In this document: positions 22,876-30,037 of the stretch, piece after piece
Layout of the letters: each line of letters starts with the position of its first letter
Numbering within the stretch: the first letter of the stretch is position 1
From: an uncultured bacterium
GTDB lineage: Bacteria > Desulfobacterota > BSN033 > UBA1163
Assembly: GCA_938045955.1 (NCBI GenBank)
Contig: CALIBK010000001.1
Location: 1 to 33,048, forward strand
Direction: 5' to 3'
Length of the DNA stretch: 33,048 nt
The notes under the pieces: generated by a model
The model's database searches: none
What the model was told of the DNA's origin: nothing
Seen by the model: only the letters and a program-made list of their open reading frames with translations
Translations under genes and position numbers: made by a program

Positions 22876-23174
22876 TTCATTATTTTTCCTTTGAGCTTAA
22901 AATGATCCAAATTGTCCCAAATTACCTAAATAAGCAAATTCTATTCCAAAATAGACTGAGATTTTCTAAATTTTCTTTTATTTTCTTAAGCCATTAGGAT
23001 TTATGAAGAATTTTTTTAAAAATGTGGGGGAGTCAGGGAGAAATGATGAGGTCTAAATGGTATAATAGTGGAACAAATTTTGAAAAATTTACCCAATTCG
23101 TGACAGAATTGAACGATCTTTTCTCTTTTAGGCTTTAACGCCAGGAAGTTTCTCTGCTTTTAAGATATCAATAT
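22876..23174. other. AT-rich intergenic region upstream of the pilus operon
   Basis: About 300 bp lie between the 3' end of the 2Fe-2S subunit gene and the start of the hybrid kinase gene, both on the minus strand. It contains a sigma54-like motif (22933-22949, minus) and a perfect dyad CAATTC-N6-GAATTG (23094-23111). A plus-strand TATAAT (23061-23066) lacks a partner -35. I see no coding region and no obvious intrinsic terminator for the upstream island. Confidence 0.5.
22933..22949 (-). promoter_or_regulatory. Candidate sigma54 (-24/-12) promoter for the pilus operon
   Basis: On the minus strand TTGG-AATAGAATTT-GCT gives GG and GC exactly 10 bp apart, with TTGG and TTTGCT matching the -24 and -12 boxes; the CACG between them is not kept. 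The start site would lie near 22922, about 47 nt before the ATG. No sigma54 activator is encoded in the window. Moderate to low support. Confidence 0.35.
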
Positions 23175-23642
23175 TTATGTTTTTTGGCTGACTGCCTTGA
23201 TGGCCTGAATAATCTGGAGATATCCCGTGCATCGACAGATATTCCCGGCAATTCCGTTTCGAATCTCCTCCTCCGTAGGGTGAGGGTTCTCATCGAGGAG
23301 AGCCTTTGCAGAAAGGATCATCCCAGGTGTACAGAATCCGCACTGGATTGCCCCATGTTCAATAAAGGCCTTCTGAATCGGATGGAGATTTCCCCGGCTG
23401 TTCATCAAACCTTCAATGGTTGTGACGTTTCTCCCCTCAACCTCAAGGGCAGGGTAGATACAGGAGTTGACGCTCTTTCCATCCAGAAGGACGGTACAGG
23501 CTCCACATTCCCCCATCCCACATCCTTCTTTTGTCCCCGTCATCTCCAGTCTGTCTCTTAATACCTGTAAAAGAGTTAGATGGGGCTCAATTTCCATCTC
23601 CACAGGTTCTCCATTCAGGATAAAATGCAATATTTTTTTCAT
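23175..23642 (-). CDS. 2Fe-2S subunit of a xanthine dehydrogenase-family molybdenum hydroxylase (CoxS/XdhC-like)
   Basis: The full-length 155-residue small subunit holds both iron-sulfur motifs. The plant-ferredoxin type is C41, C46, C49 in GCGMGECGACT, with C61. The alpha-helical type is C101 and C104 in QCGFCTPGM, then C136 and C138 in NICRCTGY. It would carry electrons from the molybdopterin site to FAD. The start has AAAGGAG upstream. It follows the FAD-subunit gene by 53 nt and is the last gene of the dctPQM-FAD-FeS run. The large molybdenum subunit is not in the window. The substrate cannot be told from this subunit; aromatic-CoA reductases, CO dehydrogenase-like and aldehyde or purine enzymes share it. 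Confidence 0.92.
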   Translation of the reverse strand: MKKILHFILNGEPVEMEIEPHLTLLQVLRDRLEMTGTKEGCGMGECGACTVLLDGKSVNSCIYPALEVEGRNVTTIEGLMNSRGNLHPIQKAFIEHGAIQCGFCTPGMILSAKALLDENPHPTEEEIRNGIAGNICRCTGYLQIIQAIKAVSQKT

Positions 23643-23664
23643 AATAGGAACTCCTTTAGTTTAA

Positions 23665-23682
23665 TCAACTCTAAAGAGTTGA
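23665..23682. repeat. Perfect 18-bp palindrome between the FAD and FeS subunit genes
   Basis: TCAACTCT-AA-AGAGTTGA has an 8-bp stem and a 2-nt spacer. It lies in the 53-nt gap between the two subunit genes, upstream of the AAAGGAG ribosome binding site. It may be an operator or an mRNA hairpin; there is no T-run to make it a terminator. Confidence 0.5.
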
Positions 23683-23695
23683 ATGAACCTCCCCC

Positions 23696-24667
23696 CTACC
23701 AGAGCCTTACCGGAAAGATCGTTTCTTCCGGTCTCAATACCCTCTCGATACAACGCATAGCCATCCGCTTTACCAATACCCGAACCATCTCTCTCCGATA
23801 CCATGCCTCACCTCGTATCGTATCTCTGGGCCTTGCCTCCTGGGCTGCCATCTCAGCCACCTCTGCCAGGAGTTCGTCACTGATCTTCTTCCCTCGCATT
23901 AGATTTTCAGCCTTAGTCGCCCTCATCGGAGTAGGGGCAGCGACCCCGAGGGCAATTCGAACTTCTTTGCAGATCAGCTCTTCTTCTTCAAGGGCATGAA
24001 GCACCATGGAGATGGGTGAGGAGGTACAGAGCAAGTCTGAACAGGTAACTGTCGAGCGATCCAGGGAGATAAGGACAGCTACCCCGAGGATGGGAAGGTC
24101 CAGAGCCTTCCGCCTCTGATGCTTCCAGTAAGCAGATCCTGTATGAGGAAGAGGTTTGGGAATGAAGATCTCAGTAAGTATCTCTCCATCCTCTATAACT
24201 GTTTCTCCAGGGCCTAAAAAGACCTGGTCGAGAGGAAGGGACCTCTCCCCCTGTAAACTCTTCAGTTTTACCTGTGCTCCCAGCACCAGAAGGGGCGGGA
24301 CTGTATCGGCCGATGGAGCAGCCGTGCAGATATTGCCTCCAATGGTTCCTACGTTTCTGATTTGAATCGAACCAAGAACATCCACAGCATCCGAAAGGGC
24401 AGAGAATTCCTTACGAATGAGATCCGATTTCTCGATCATCCGATGAGTGACCAGAGGCCCTATCCTCAGATTCCCGTTATAATGGATCTGTTTTAATTCC
24501 TGAATTTCCTGAAGTGAGATAAGCACTTCAGGGGCTATCTTCTTCTGTTTGATCATCACAATGATATCTGTCCCACCTGCGATGAGTTTCGCCCTTTTTT
24601 TGTATTGATTCAAAAGGGTTAAAGCTTCATCAAGGCTTTTTGGCCTTAAATAGTCAAATTTTTTCAT
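23696..24667 (-). CDS. FAD-binding subunit of a xanthine dehydrogenase-family molybdenum hydroxylase (CoxM-like)
   Basis: The ATG at 24667 is chosen because GGGAGG precedes it and the family begins MKxFDYxRP; the frame is open further upstream but overlaps dctM. The 323-residue product has the two FAD-binding motifs AGGTD (30-34) and TIGGNICTAAPSADTVP (108-124), then RKALDLPILGVAV and RIALGVAAPTPMRA of the C-terminal domain. The 4Fe-4S insert of 4-hydroxybenzoyl-CoA reductase HcrB is not seen. It is 35 nt downstream of dctM, so transport and redox genes are cotranscribed. It would transfer electrons from the 2Fe-2S subunit to an acceptor. Confidence 0.9.
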   Translation of the reverse strand: MKKFDYLRPKSLDEALTLLNQYKKRAKLIAGGTDIIVMIKQKKIAPEVLISLQEIQELKQIHYNGNLRIGPLVTHRMIEKSDLIRKEFSALSDAVDVLGSIQIRNVGTIGGNICTAAPSADTVPPLLVLGAQVKLKSLQGERSLPLDQVFLGPGETVIEDGEILTEIFIPKPLPHTGSAYWKHQRRKALDLPILGVAVLISLDRSTVTCSDLLCTSSPISMVLHALEEEELICKEVRIALGVAAPTPMRATKAENLMRGKKISDELLAEVAEMAAQEARPRDTIRGEAWYRREMVRVLVKRMAMRCIERVLRPEETIFPVRLW

Positions 24668-24702
24668 AGGAACCTCCCGTAAATCAACACCAATAAGTTT
24701 GT

Positions 24703-25998
24703 TCATCTCACCAAACGGGGTAAGAAAAGAGCAATTTCTGGTATCAGAATCATAATCGCCATAGTGACACAGTATGCCGGGATGAACCATAGGACCCCTT
24801 TGAAGACCGTAGAGAGAGGGATATCCTCTGCCATTCCAGAGACGACATAGGCACAGATTCCTACCGGAGGGGTTACTGCTCCCATGGTGGTTACCACGGT
24901 AAGAATACAGCCAAACCAAATGGGGTCATAGCCTAACTTTATCGCGATCGGGAAAAAGATAGGAATCGAGATAAGAAGAAAACCCAGGGCATCCATGACC
25001 ATTCCTGCAATCCCATAAATCACCAGGATGGCAATCATCACCATATAGGGCTCGACCTGAAGATTCGAGACCAGTTCGACTGCCTGAAATGGAAGTCTGC
25101 TGATGGTAAGGAACCGGCCAAAGATGACTGCTCCCCATACGATCACAATGACCATGCAGGTTACTTTAAGAGCATCGATGATGGCTGAGACGAACCCTTT
25201 CCATGAAAGCCTTCTTCTAAAAACAACAGCGATGAGGAGGGCAAAGAAGGTTCCGGCAGCCCCTGCCTCGGTGGGAGTGTAAGCTCCGGTGTATAGTCCT
25301 CCCATCACGAGACCAAAGAGGATTATCATCTCGGCCATTCCAGGGATTGCTTTAATTTTATCTCTCAGCCGAACACGGGGTCCTCCGGGTCCCCACTCTG
25401 GATATCTTCGGCAAAGAAGATAGATAGTCAGAATAAAAAGCAGAGCCAACAGGATTCCAGGAAGAGTGGACCCCCAGAAGAGTTTTCCGATAGACTGTCC
25501 GGTTTGAATCCCGTAGACGATAAGAACGACGCTGGGCGGGATTACGACCCCAAGGGTTGAACCACAGGCAATGGAGCCAGTGGAAAGGGCTTTATTATAA
25601 TTATATTTTTTCATCTCGGGAAGGGCTACGGTGGTCATAGTAGCTGCTGTTGCATTATTCGAGCCACAGATGGCTGCAAACCCGGCACAGGCCATGATGG
25701 TTGCCATGGCAATTCCACCTCGAGTCCGGCCAAACCATTTATAGGCGGTTTCATAGAGATTTTTATTGACCCCGGAATGGAAACAGATGGTTCCCATTAA
25801 GATAAAAAGCGGGATGACGGTTAAACTATAAGAGGAGAAGTTGGCCCATGTATCCGTTCCAATCATGGAGAGGGCAGAATTTAAGCCAGTCACATACCAT
25901 AATCCACAGAAGCCGACCAGTGCCATGGAGAATCCCACCGGCATCTGGAGGACAATCATCACAAGAAGAAGGAGAAGGATTCCAATCAAACCGATCAT
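24703..25998 (-). CDS. dctM: TRAP transporter large permease DctM (system 1)
   Basis: The 431-residue protein of about 12 transmembrane helices starts with MIGLIGILLLLLVMIVLQMPVGFSMALVG, the usual DctM opening. ACAGFAAICGSNNATAATMTTVALPEM and STLGVVIPPSVVLIVYGI are the conserved scoop-loop regions, and TPTEAGAAGTF and VVTTMGAVTPPVGICAYV are the repeats in the second half. It imports an organic acid with sodium or protons together with DctQ and the binding protein. Its ATG directly follows the dctQ stop. Confidence 0.95.
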   Translation of the reverse strand: MIGLIGILLLLLVMIVLQMPVGFSMALVGFCGLWYVTGLNSALSMIGTDTWANFSSYSLTVIPLFILMGTICFHSGVNKNLYETAYKWFGRTRGGIAMATIMACAGFAAICGSNNATAATMTTVALPEMKKYNYNKALSTGSIACGSTLGVVIPPSVVLIVYGIQTGQSIGKLFWGSTLPGILLALLFILTIYLLCRRYPEWGPGGPRVRLRDKIKAIPGMAEMIILFGLVMGGLYTGAYTPTEAGAAGTFFALLIAVVFRRRLSWKGFVSAIIDALKVTCMVIVIVWGAVIFGRFLTISRLPFQAVELVSNLQVEPYMVMIAILVIYGIAGMVMDALGFLLISIPIFFPIAIKLGYDPIWFGCILTVVTTMGAVTPPVGICAYVVSGMAEDIPLSTVFKGVLWFIPAYCVTMAIMILIPEIALFLPRLVR

Positions 25999-26490
25999 CT
26001 ATTTTTTTTCTTTTATTTGTTTCACAGAATTAAGAAAATCAATCGCCAGGACAAAGGCTAAAAGAAAACAACAGACTGCTACAATATACACAAAAGGATG
26101 ATAGATGATTCTTAGAGTTTCAGAGGTCTCTCCCCTTCGCCAGATGAGGGTGGCATATTTGGCCGTCTGCCAGCCAACGAGAATGAAAAAGACAAAACAT
26201 AGGAGAGAACTGATCACGTTCATAATTCGAGAGGTCCTTTTCGAGTACCGGGTTGCCAGGATATCGACCGAAATATGGCTTCGAGAGAGCTGCGCAAAGC
26301 CTAATGGAAGAGCGACAGAAAGGGCTCCGAAGAATCCGACCAACTCGTAGGCTCCTGTAAGCGGGGTTCCCAGAGGTCGCATCAACATATTGAGGCAGGC
26401 GATTCCTGTTAAGGTGAGGAGAGCAATTCCTCCAATCCAGCAGAACCACCTACTTAAATTCTGAGCAAATCTCTCGAGAAGGGAGTCCAT
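25999..26490 (-). CDS. dctQ: TRAP transporter small permease DctQ (system 1)
   Basis: The 163-residue protein has four hydrophobic helices (WFCWIGGIALLTLTGIACLNMLMR, YELVGFFGALSVALPLGFA, VISSLLCFVFFILVGWQ and YHPFVYIVAVCCFLLAFVLAI). The segment QLSRSHISVDIL after helix 2 is the family signature. It pairs with DctM, whose start immediately follows its TAG. A terminator-like hairpin lies between it and the binding-protein gene. Confidence 0.92.
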   Translation of the reverse strand: MDSLLERFAQNLSRWFCWIGGIALLTLTGIACLNMLMRPLGTPLTGAYELVGFFGALSVALPLGFAQLSRSHISVDILATRYSKRTSRIMNVISSLLCFVFFILVGWQTAKYATLIWRRGETSETLRIIYHPFVYIVAVCCFLLAFVLAIDFLNSVKQIKEKK

Positions 26491-26520
26491 TATGAATTAG
26501 AAGATTAGAGGATTGAAAAA

Positions 26521-26549
26521 AAGAAGGGGGAACCTGATACCCCCTTCTT
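26521..26549. terminator. Bidirectional intrinsic terminator-like hairpin between dctP and dctQ
   Basis: AAGAAGGGGG (26521-26530) pairs perfectly with CCCCCTTCTT (26540-26549) around a 9-nt loop. T-runs follow on both strands. It lies after the binding-protein stop and before dctQ in the same operon, so it should act as a partial terminator that leaves more binding protein than permease. Confidence 0.85.
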
Positions 26550-26566
26550 TTTTAAATGGGTTTTTA

Positions 26567-27598
26567 TCAATCTCGATACTCTTTGGAGTATTTTTCTTTA
26601 AGCCTCAATACATCTTCAAGGATGGCTTTGCCGGGAAGACCTTTGGCTTCCACATCCTTGATATATTTTTCAGTCATTGGTTTGAGAACTGAATACCATC
26701 GGTCAATCTCTTTGGGGGAGAGTTCGTAAACCTGAACGTTGTAGGTTTTCTTAGACCATTCCATAGCTTCTTTTACATGATTATCCACATATTGTCCTGT
26801 CCAAAGGGCCTGTTCTCGGCTGAGATCGTCAATCACTTTCTTTACATCCGCCGGAAGAGATTCCCACTTGGCTTTATTCATCACCACTGCAAAAGAGACG
26901 ACAAAGAGGTTGACATTGGCTGTGACATGACGACAGTATTCGGCATATTTAAAGTCTTTCATCACCTCCAAGGAGGACACATTCCCTTTAATGACCCCTT
27001 TCTGAAGGGCTTCCGGGACATCCGATTGAGGCATTCCTACGGCGGCAGCTCCCAGCATTCCAATGATCTTGGCTCCTGTTCCTGAGGCTCTCAATTCATA
27101 CCCTTTGAGATCCTCTAAACTCAGGATGGGTTTCATGGACATAATATTTGCAGGAGGGCAGGTAAACATCGTGATCACTTTAAATCTCTCGAGTTCCTTC
27201 GGCTTATATTTATTCACAATATCAAGAAGGGTAAGGCTGGCCACCTTTGCATTTGGCCACGCCAGGGGTAAATCAATCGCTTCCACCACAGGGAACATTC
27301 CAGGGAAATAGGAAGGGCAGGAGCATCCGATATCGGCTGTTCCTGCTGCAACCCCATCAAACATATTTTTTGCATGAAGAAGGGTCCCACCGGGGTATGT
27401 TTCTACCTTCACTTTTCCTGCGGTCCTCTTTTCTACCTCTGTTTTCCATCGTTCCATCTGAACACAGGGAAAGGTGGGAGCAGGAGGGAAATTGGCATAG
27501 GTTAATTTAATCTGAGCCCTGGCGGGTGAAGGGATAAAGGTGACTCCCACCATAAGGCCAATGAAACAGGTTAGGAGTATTATAGCCATTCTCTTCAT
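26567..27598 (-). CDS. dctP: TRAP transporter periplasmic solute-binding protein DctP (system 1)
   Basis: The 343-residue precursor has a signal peptide (1-28, ending SPARA|QIK). The mature protein shows the DctP pattern: WKTEVEKRTAGKVKVETYPGG (51-71), GTADIGCSCPSYFPGMFP (86-103) and LEDLKGYELRASG (161-173), in which R170 is the expected carboxylate-binding arginine, then PEALQKGVIKGNVSS and VNLFVVSFAVVMNKAKWESLP. It is the first gene of the dctPQM-FAD-FeS run, with AAAGGAGG upstream of its ATG. The ligand is probably an organic acid; the nearby phenylacetate-CoA ligase hints at an aromatic acid. Confidence 0.93.
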   Translation of the reverse strand: MKRMAIILLTCFIGLMVGVTFIPSPARAQIKLTYANFPPAPTFPCVQMERWKTEVEKRTAGKVKVETYPGGTLLHAKNMFDGVAAGTADIGCSCPSYFPGMFPVVEAIDLPLAWPNAKVASLTLLDIVNKYKPKELERFKVITMFTCPPANIMSMKPILSLEDLKGYELRASGTGAKIIGMLGAAAVGMPQSDVPEALQKGVIKGNVSSLEVMKDFKYAEYCRHVTANVNLFVVSFAVVMNKAKWESLPADVKKVIDDLSREQALWTGQYVDNHVKEAMEWSKKTYNVQVYELSPKEIDRWYSVLKPMTEKYIKDVEAKGLPGKAILEDVLRLKEKYSKEYRD

Positions 27599-27639
27599 TT
27601 TTTCACTTCCTCCTTTCTTAGAAGATTTAAGCTTGGGTA

Positions 27640-27668
27640 AAGCTATCTAATTTTAATAAAAATGTCAA
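27640..27668 (-). promoter_or_regulatory. Candidate sigma70 promoter upstream of dctP (system 1)
   Basis: On the minus strand a perfect TTGACA (27663-27668) is followed by a 17-bp AT-rich spacer and TAGCTT (27640-27645), a weak -10. It lies between the paaK stop and the dctP start, which would let dctP be transcribed apart from paaK. Confidence 0.4.
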
Positions 27669-27681
27669 GATTTAAAACTTC

Positions 27682-27692
27682 ATCACCTCCTT
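27682..27692 (-). other. Perfect anti-16S complement (AAGGAGGTGAT) with only a 3-codon ORF
   Basis: The minus strand reads AAGGAGGTGAT about 10 nt after the paaK stop, a full-length Shine-Dalgarno, followed by ATGAAGTTTTAA only. No longer reading frame uses it. It may be a relic of a lost gene start or an orphan ribosome-binding site. Confidence 0.5.
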
Positions 27693-27702
27693 CCGCGAAT
27701 CC

Positions 27703-28995
27703 TTAAAATTCTCGGTGGTCGAAGACCCGTTTGCTTTTTCTCTCCGACCTGGGAAGGGTTCCATAGTCCAGAATCTCGACCTTTCCACTCACCAGAATCT
27801 GTTTCTTTATCTCCTCTTCGATTTTTTGAGCTAAGAGAGAATCCTGAGAAGGATCTCCTCCTTCTGCCCTTTCGACCTTTATCGTCATATAGTCTTTGCC
27901 ATCTTCCTTTCGTTCGAGGTGAATCTGATACTCACTTCCAACGCCTTCGGTGTTGGAGAGGATATGATCAATTTGACCGGGATAGATGTTGACAGCCCTG
28001 AAGATAAACATATCATCTGAACGACCCAGCAGACGATCGTGCATGGGGAGGATAGAACCGCAGGAGCATCTTTTTGGAATGAGTTTTGTAAGGTCGCGGG
28101 TTCGATATCGAATAAGAGGGGCTGCCTCCTTGCGGAGAGTCGTGATGACCATCTCTCCGACCTCTCCCGGAGGAACAGGTTGAAGGGTTTCAGGATTGAG
28201 AAGTTCGAGAATATAATAGTCGGCCCAGTAATGGATCCCTTCATGATAGATACAATCCAGACCTGTCCCAGGTCCATAGAGTTCGGTTAATCCAGGAATG
28301 TCAAAGACATGTTCAACCCCGAGGAGCTCTTTCATCCTGGCTCTCATTGCGTCACTGGAACGTTCGGACCCCATAATGACCTTTTTCAGTGCGATTCGTT
28401 CCCGAAGGCCTCTTTTTTGAACCTCTTCGCCCAAAAGGAGAGCCATCGAAGCAGTGGCACAAAGAACGGTCGATTGAAAATCTTCAAGGAATTGGCACTG
28501 CATATCGATGTTGCCAGGACCGATCGGAATGGCCATAGCCCCGAATCTTTCGCATCCCAACTGAAACCCGACCCCCGCGGTCCAGACCCCATAGCCCACT
28601 GCAATCTGAACCCGATCACTGGTGGTGAGTCCGGCCATTTCATAACAGCGGGCAAACATATTGGCCCAATCCTGAATATCCTTTTGAGTATAACAGAGAA
28701 CCTTTCTCTTCCCGGTCGTTCCGGAGGATGCATGGATGCGGACAATCTTTTCGAAGGGGACGGATCTTAAAGGAAAAGGATAACCTTCCTGGAGGTCTTT
28801 TGCCGTCGTAAAGGGAAGTTTCGAGAGATCTTTAAGGGATTTGATATGGGAAGGTTTTACTCCTGCTTCATCGAAGCGTTTTCGATAAAACTCAGAATTT
28901 TTATAAACATGTTGAACAGTCCATTGAAGTCCTTCTAACTGGATTTTTTTCAATTCTCTCTCGGTTCTAAATTTTGGCATGAACGTTCTTCCCAT
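27703..28995 (-). CDS. paaK: Phenylacetate-CoA ligase family protein (PaaK-like, AMP-forming)
   Basis: The 430-residue adenylate-forming enzyme activates an aryl or similar acid to its CoA thioester with ATP. RIHASSGTTGKRKV (87-100) is the P-loop-like A3 motif. FDIPGLTELYGPGTGLDC is the A5-type region with the family's GPG, and EVGEMVITTLRKEAAPLIRYRTRDLT holds the ATP-ribose aspartate (YRTRD). The C-terminal domain has GRSDDMFIFRAVNIYPGQID and SGKVEILDYGTLPRSERKSKRVFD, typical of PaaK. Start ATG 28995 has AGGAGGGAAG upstream. It lies about 100 bp upstream of TRAP system 1, suggesting uptake and activation of the same acid. Paralogues accept phenylacetate, benzoate derivatives or other acids, so the substrate is not fixed by sequence. 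Confidence 0.88.
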   Translation of the reverse strand: MGRTFMPKFRTERELKKIQLEGLQWTVQHVYKNSEFYRKRFDEAGVKPSHIKSLKDLSKLPFTTAKDLQEGYPFPLRSVPFEKIVRIHASSGTTGKRKVLCYTQKDIQDWANMFARCYEMAGLTTSDRVQIAVGYGVWTAGVGFQLGCERFGAMAIPIGPGNIDMQCQFLEDFQSTVLCATASMALLLGEEVQKRGLRERIALKKVIMGSERSSDAMRARMKELLGVEHVFDIPGLTELYGPGTGLDCIYHEGIHYWADYYILELLNPETLQPVPPGEVGEMVITTLRKEAAPLIRYRTRDLTKLIPKRCSCGSILPMHDRLLGRSDDMFIFRAVNIYPGQIDHILSNTEGVGSEYQIHLERKEDGKDYMTIKVERAEGGDPSQDSLLAQKIEEEIKKQILVSGKVEILDYGTLPRSERKSKRVFDHREF

Positions 28996-29069
28996 TCTTC
29001 CCTCCTGAAATTTCTAATCAATACTATACGAAAAAGAAAAAGCAGTCAAGTGAAAATTATCACATTTAT

Positions 29070-29131
29070 GTAATCCCTCACTGAAGGGTGGAAATCATTT
29101 TAGCCTGATAGGGGTATTTCCGAAACCTGAG
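29070..29131 (+). repeat. Degenerate V4R gene 3'-end copy, plus strand (copy C)
   Basis: The plus-strand sequence TGTAATCCCTCACTGAAGGG, GGTGG, then CCTGATAGGGGTAT and AAACCTGAG matches, in inverted orientation, the end of the V4R gene and its 3' flank at 29245-29304. In one frame it still reads CNPSLKGG, compared with CNPSAMGG in the gene. It lies upstream of the paaK start. Apart from this, 28996-29269 shows no gene. Confidence 0.65.
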
Positions 29132-29244
29132 AACGCGGATTGATTCAGTATAAAATGGAATACGAAACGATTCCCTGTAAAAAATGGGTTTCTCATCAAA
29201 GATGATTGAGCCTGAGAGCTTTAGGAGCAATTTAAGGTTCCCGC

Positions 29245-29304
29245 ACTCAGGTTTTCTCCAATACCCCTATCAGGCCTGGTCCCCACCCATGGCTGATGGA
29301 TTAC
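29245..29304 (-). repeat. V4R gene 3' end and flank, repeat reference copy (copy A)
   Basis: This 60-bp segment covers the last about 11 codons of the V4R gene (CNPSAMGGDQA) plus the following TGATAGGGGTATT...CCTGAGT. It forms an inverted pair with 29070-29131 and a direct repeat with 29864-29921. With the inverted copy it can form a stem of about 28 bp (CTCAGGTTT...CCCCTATCAGG) around 113 nt. Confidence 0.75.
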
Positions 29305-29803
29305 ACATTAATTCAAATTTACATAAAGGGTCTCCTTTTGCGAGACAGTTGGTCTCCTCTGCATAGATTTCTTTACCAAAGATGGTGAATGCCAATCCTG
29401 CCATCACCCCTCGGATGAAGTGGCAGATACTCTTTTCAGATTTTCCATAGGCCTCTGCAAAAGGTGAAGAATAAACTTTAAGGGAGAGTCGGAGATTGAC
29501 AGGATCAAATCCAGCCAATTCAAATCTTCCCCAACCGATTTGAGCTCCCATCTCCATCATGAATCTTATCGTCTCTTCATCTGACAACTGGAAATCTTCT
29601 TTGAATTTTTTTGAAGAGAGCATTCCGCCTTGAAATCCGCTATTGAAGAGAATCCTTTCAGCCTTTCCTGCGAGTTCTTTTTCAATCCCTTTTTGAAAGG
29701 TGACCAATACTTCGGGTCTTATTAGAAGGTAACGGACACCTTGAAAGAAGAGACCCCCTTTTCCATTATCGAAGTATAGGTCCTTTAAAATTCTATTTTC
29801 CAT
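29270..29803 (-). CDS. Stand-alone V4R (4-vinyl reductase-like) small-molecule-binding domain protein
   Basis: The 177-residue protein fits a V4R domain: ILFNSGFQGG (51-60), then GWGRFEL (90-96), and the C-terminal SICHFIRGVMAGLAFTIFG (125-143) and EETNCLAKGDPLCKFEL (149-165). C127, C153 and C161 sit where the conserved cysteines of V4R occur, which may bind metal. The domain is known as the sensor part of aromatic-responsive regulators such as XylR/DmpR and near bacteriochlorophyll and methanogen genes. Here no output domain is attached. It is transcribed from minus, upstream of paaK, with remnants of its own 3' end on both sides. It may sense an aromatic acid, but no partner is visible. Confidence 0.82.
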   Translation of the reverse strand: MENRILKDLYFDNGKGGLFFQGVRYLLIRPEVLVTFQKGIEKELAGKAERILFNSGFQGGMLSSKKFKEDFQLSDEETIRFMMEMGAQIGWGRFELAGFDPVNLRLSLKVYSSPFAEAYGKSEKSICHFIRGVMAGLAFTIFGKEIYAEETNCLAKGDPLCKFELMCNPSAMGGDQA

Positions 29804-29863
29804 TTATCCCTCTCCTCATTTTTCACAGGCTCTCAAAGTCTCCCCATGTCAATGGATCTCAGT

Positions 29864-29921
29864 ACTCAGGGTTTTCCCCGGTACCCCTATCAGACCTATT
29901 CCCCCATCATTGATGGATTAC
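29864..29921 (-). repeat. Degenerate V4R gene 3'-end copy, minus strand (copy B)
   Basis: ACTCAGGGTTTTCCCC, TACCCCTATCAG, ACCT and GATGGATTAC match copy A with a 3-base gap. On the minus strand it reads SNPSMMGE followed by TAG, mirroring the V4R C-terminus CNPSAMGGDQA. The rest of a second V4R gene is missing, so this is only the tail. It lies between the V4R gene and the divergent second TRAP operon. Confidence 0.7.
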
Positions 29922-29941
29922 TGATACCCCTAAAATTATTC

Positions 29942-29969
29942 TTGACATTCATTTCATCCTTAATATAGG
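29942..29969 (+). promoter_or_regulatory. Candidate sigma70 promoter of TRAP system 2
   Basis: TTGACA (29942-29947), a 16-bp spacer and TATAGG (29964-29969, inside TAATATAGGA) lie about 68 bp before the dctP ATG at 30038. The -35 is perfect; the -10 is moderate. A second AT-rich GTATAC lies downstream at 29992-29997. Confidence 0.45.
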
Positions 29970-30037
29970 ATGTACAAGATTTTTGGATACAGTATACTAA
30001 GTCTTAATAAAAAATCAAGGCGAAAGGAGGAAGATTT

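Noticed and set aside
23061-23066. Plus-strand TATAAT promoter
   Set aside because: There is no matching -35 and no plus-strand gene downstream.
24668-24919. 84-residue N-terminal extension of the FAD subunit
   Set aside because: It overlaps the dctM 3' end, and family members begin at MKKFDYLRP, where a strong GGGAGG site is present.
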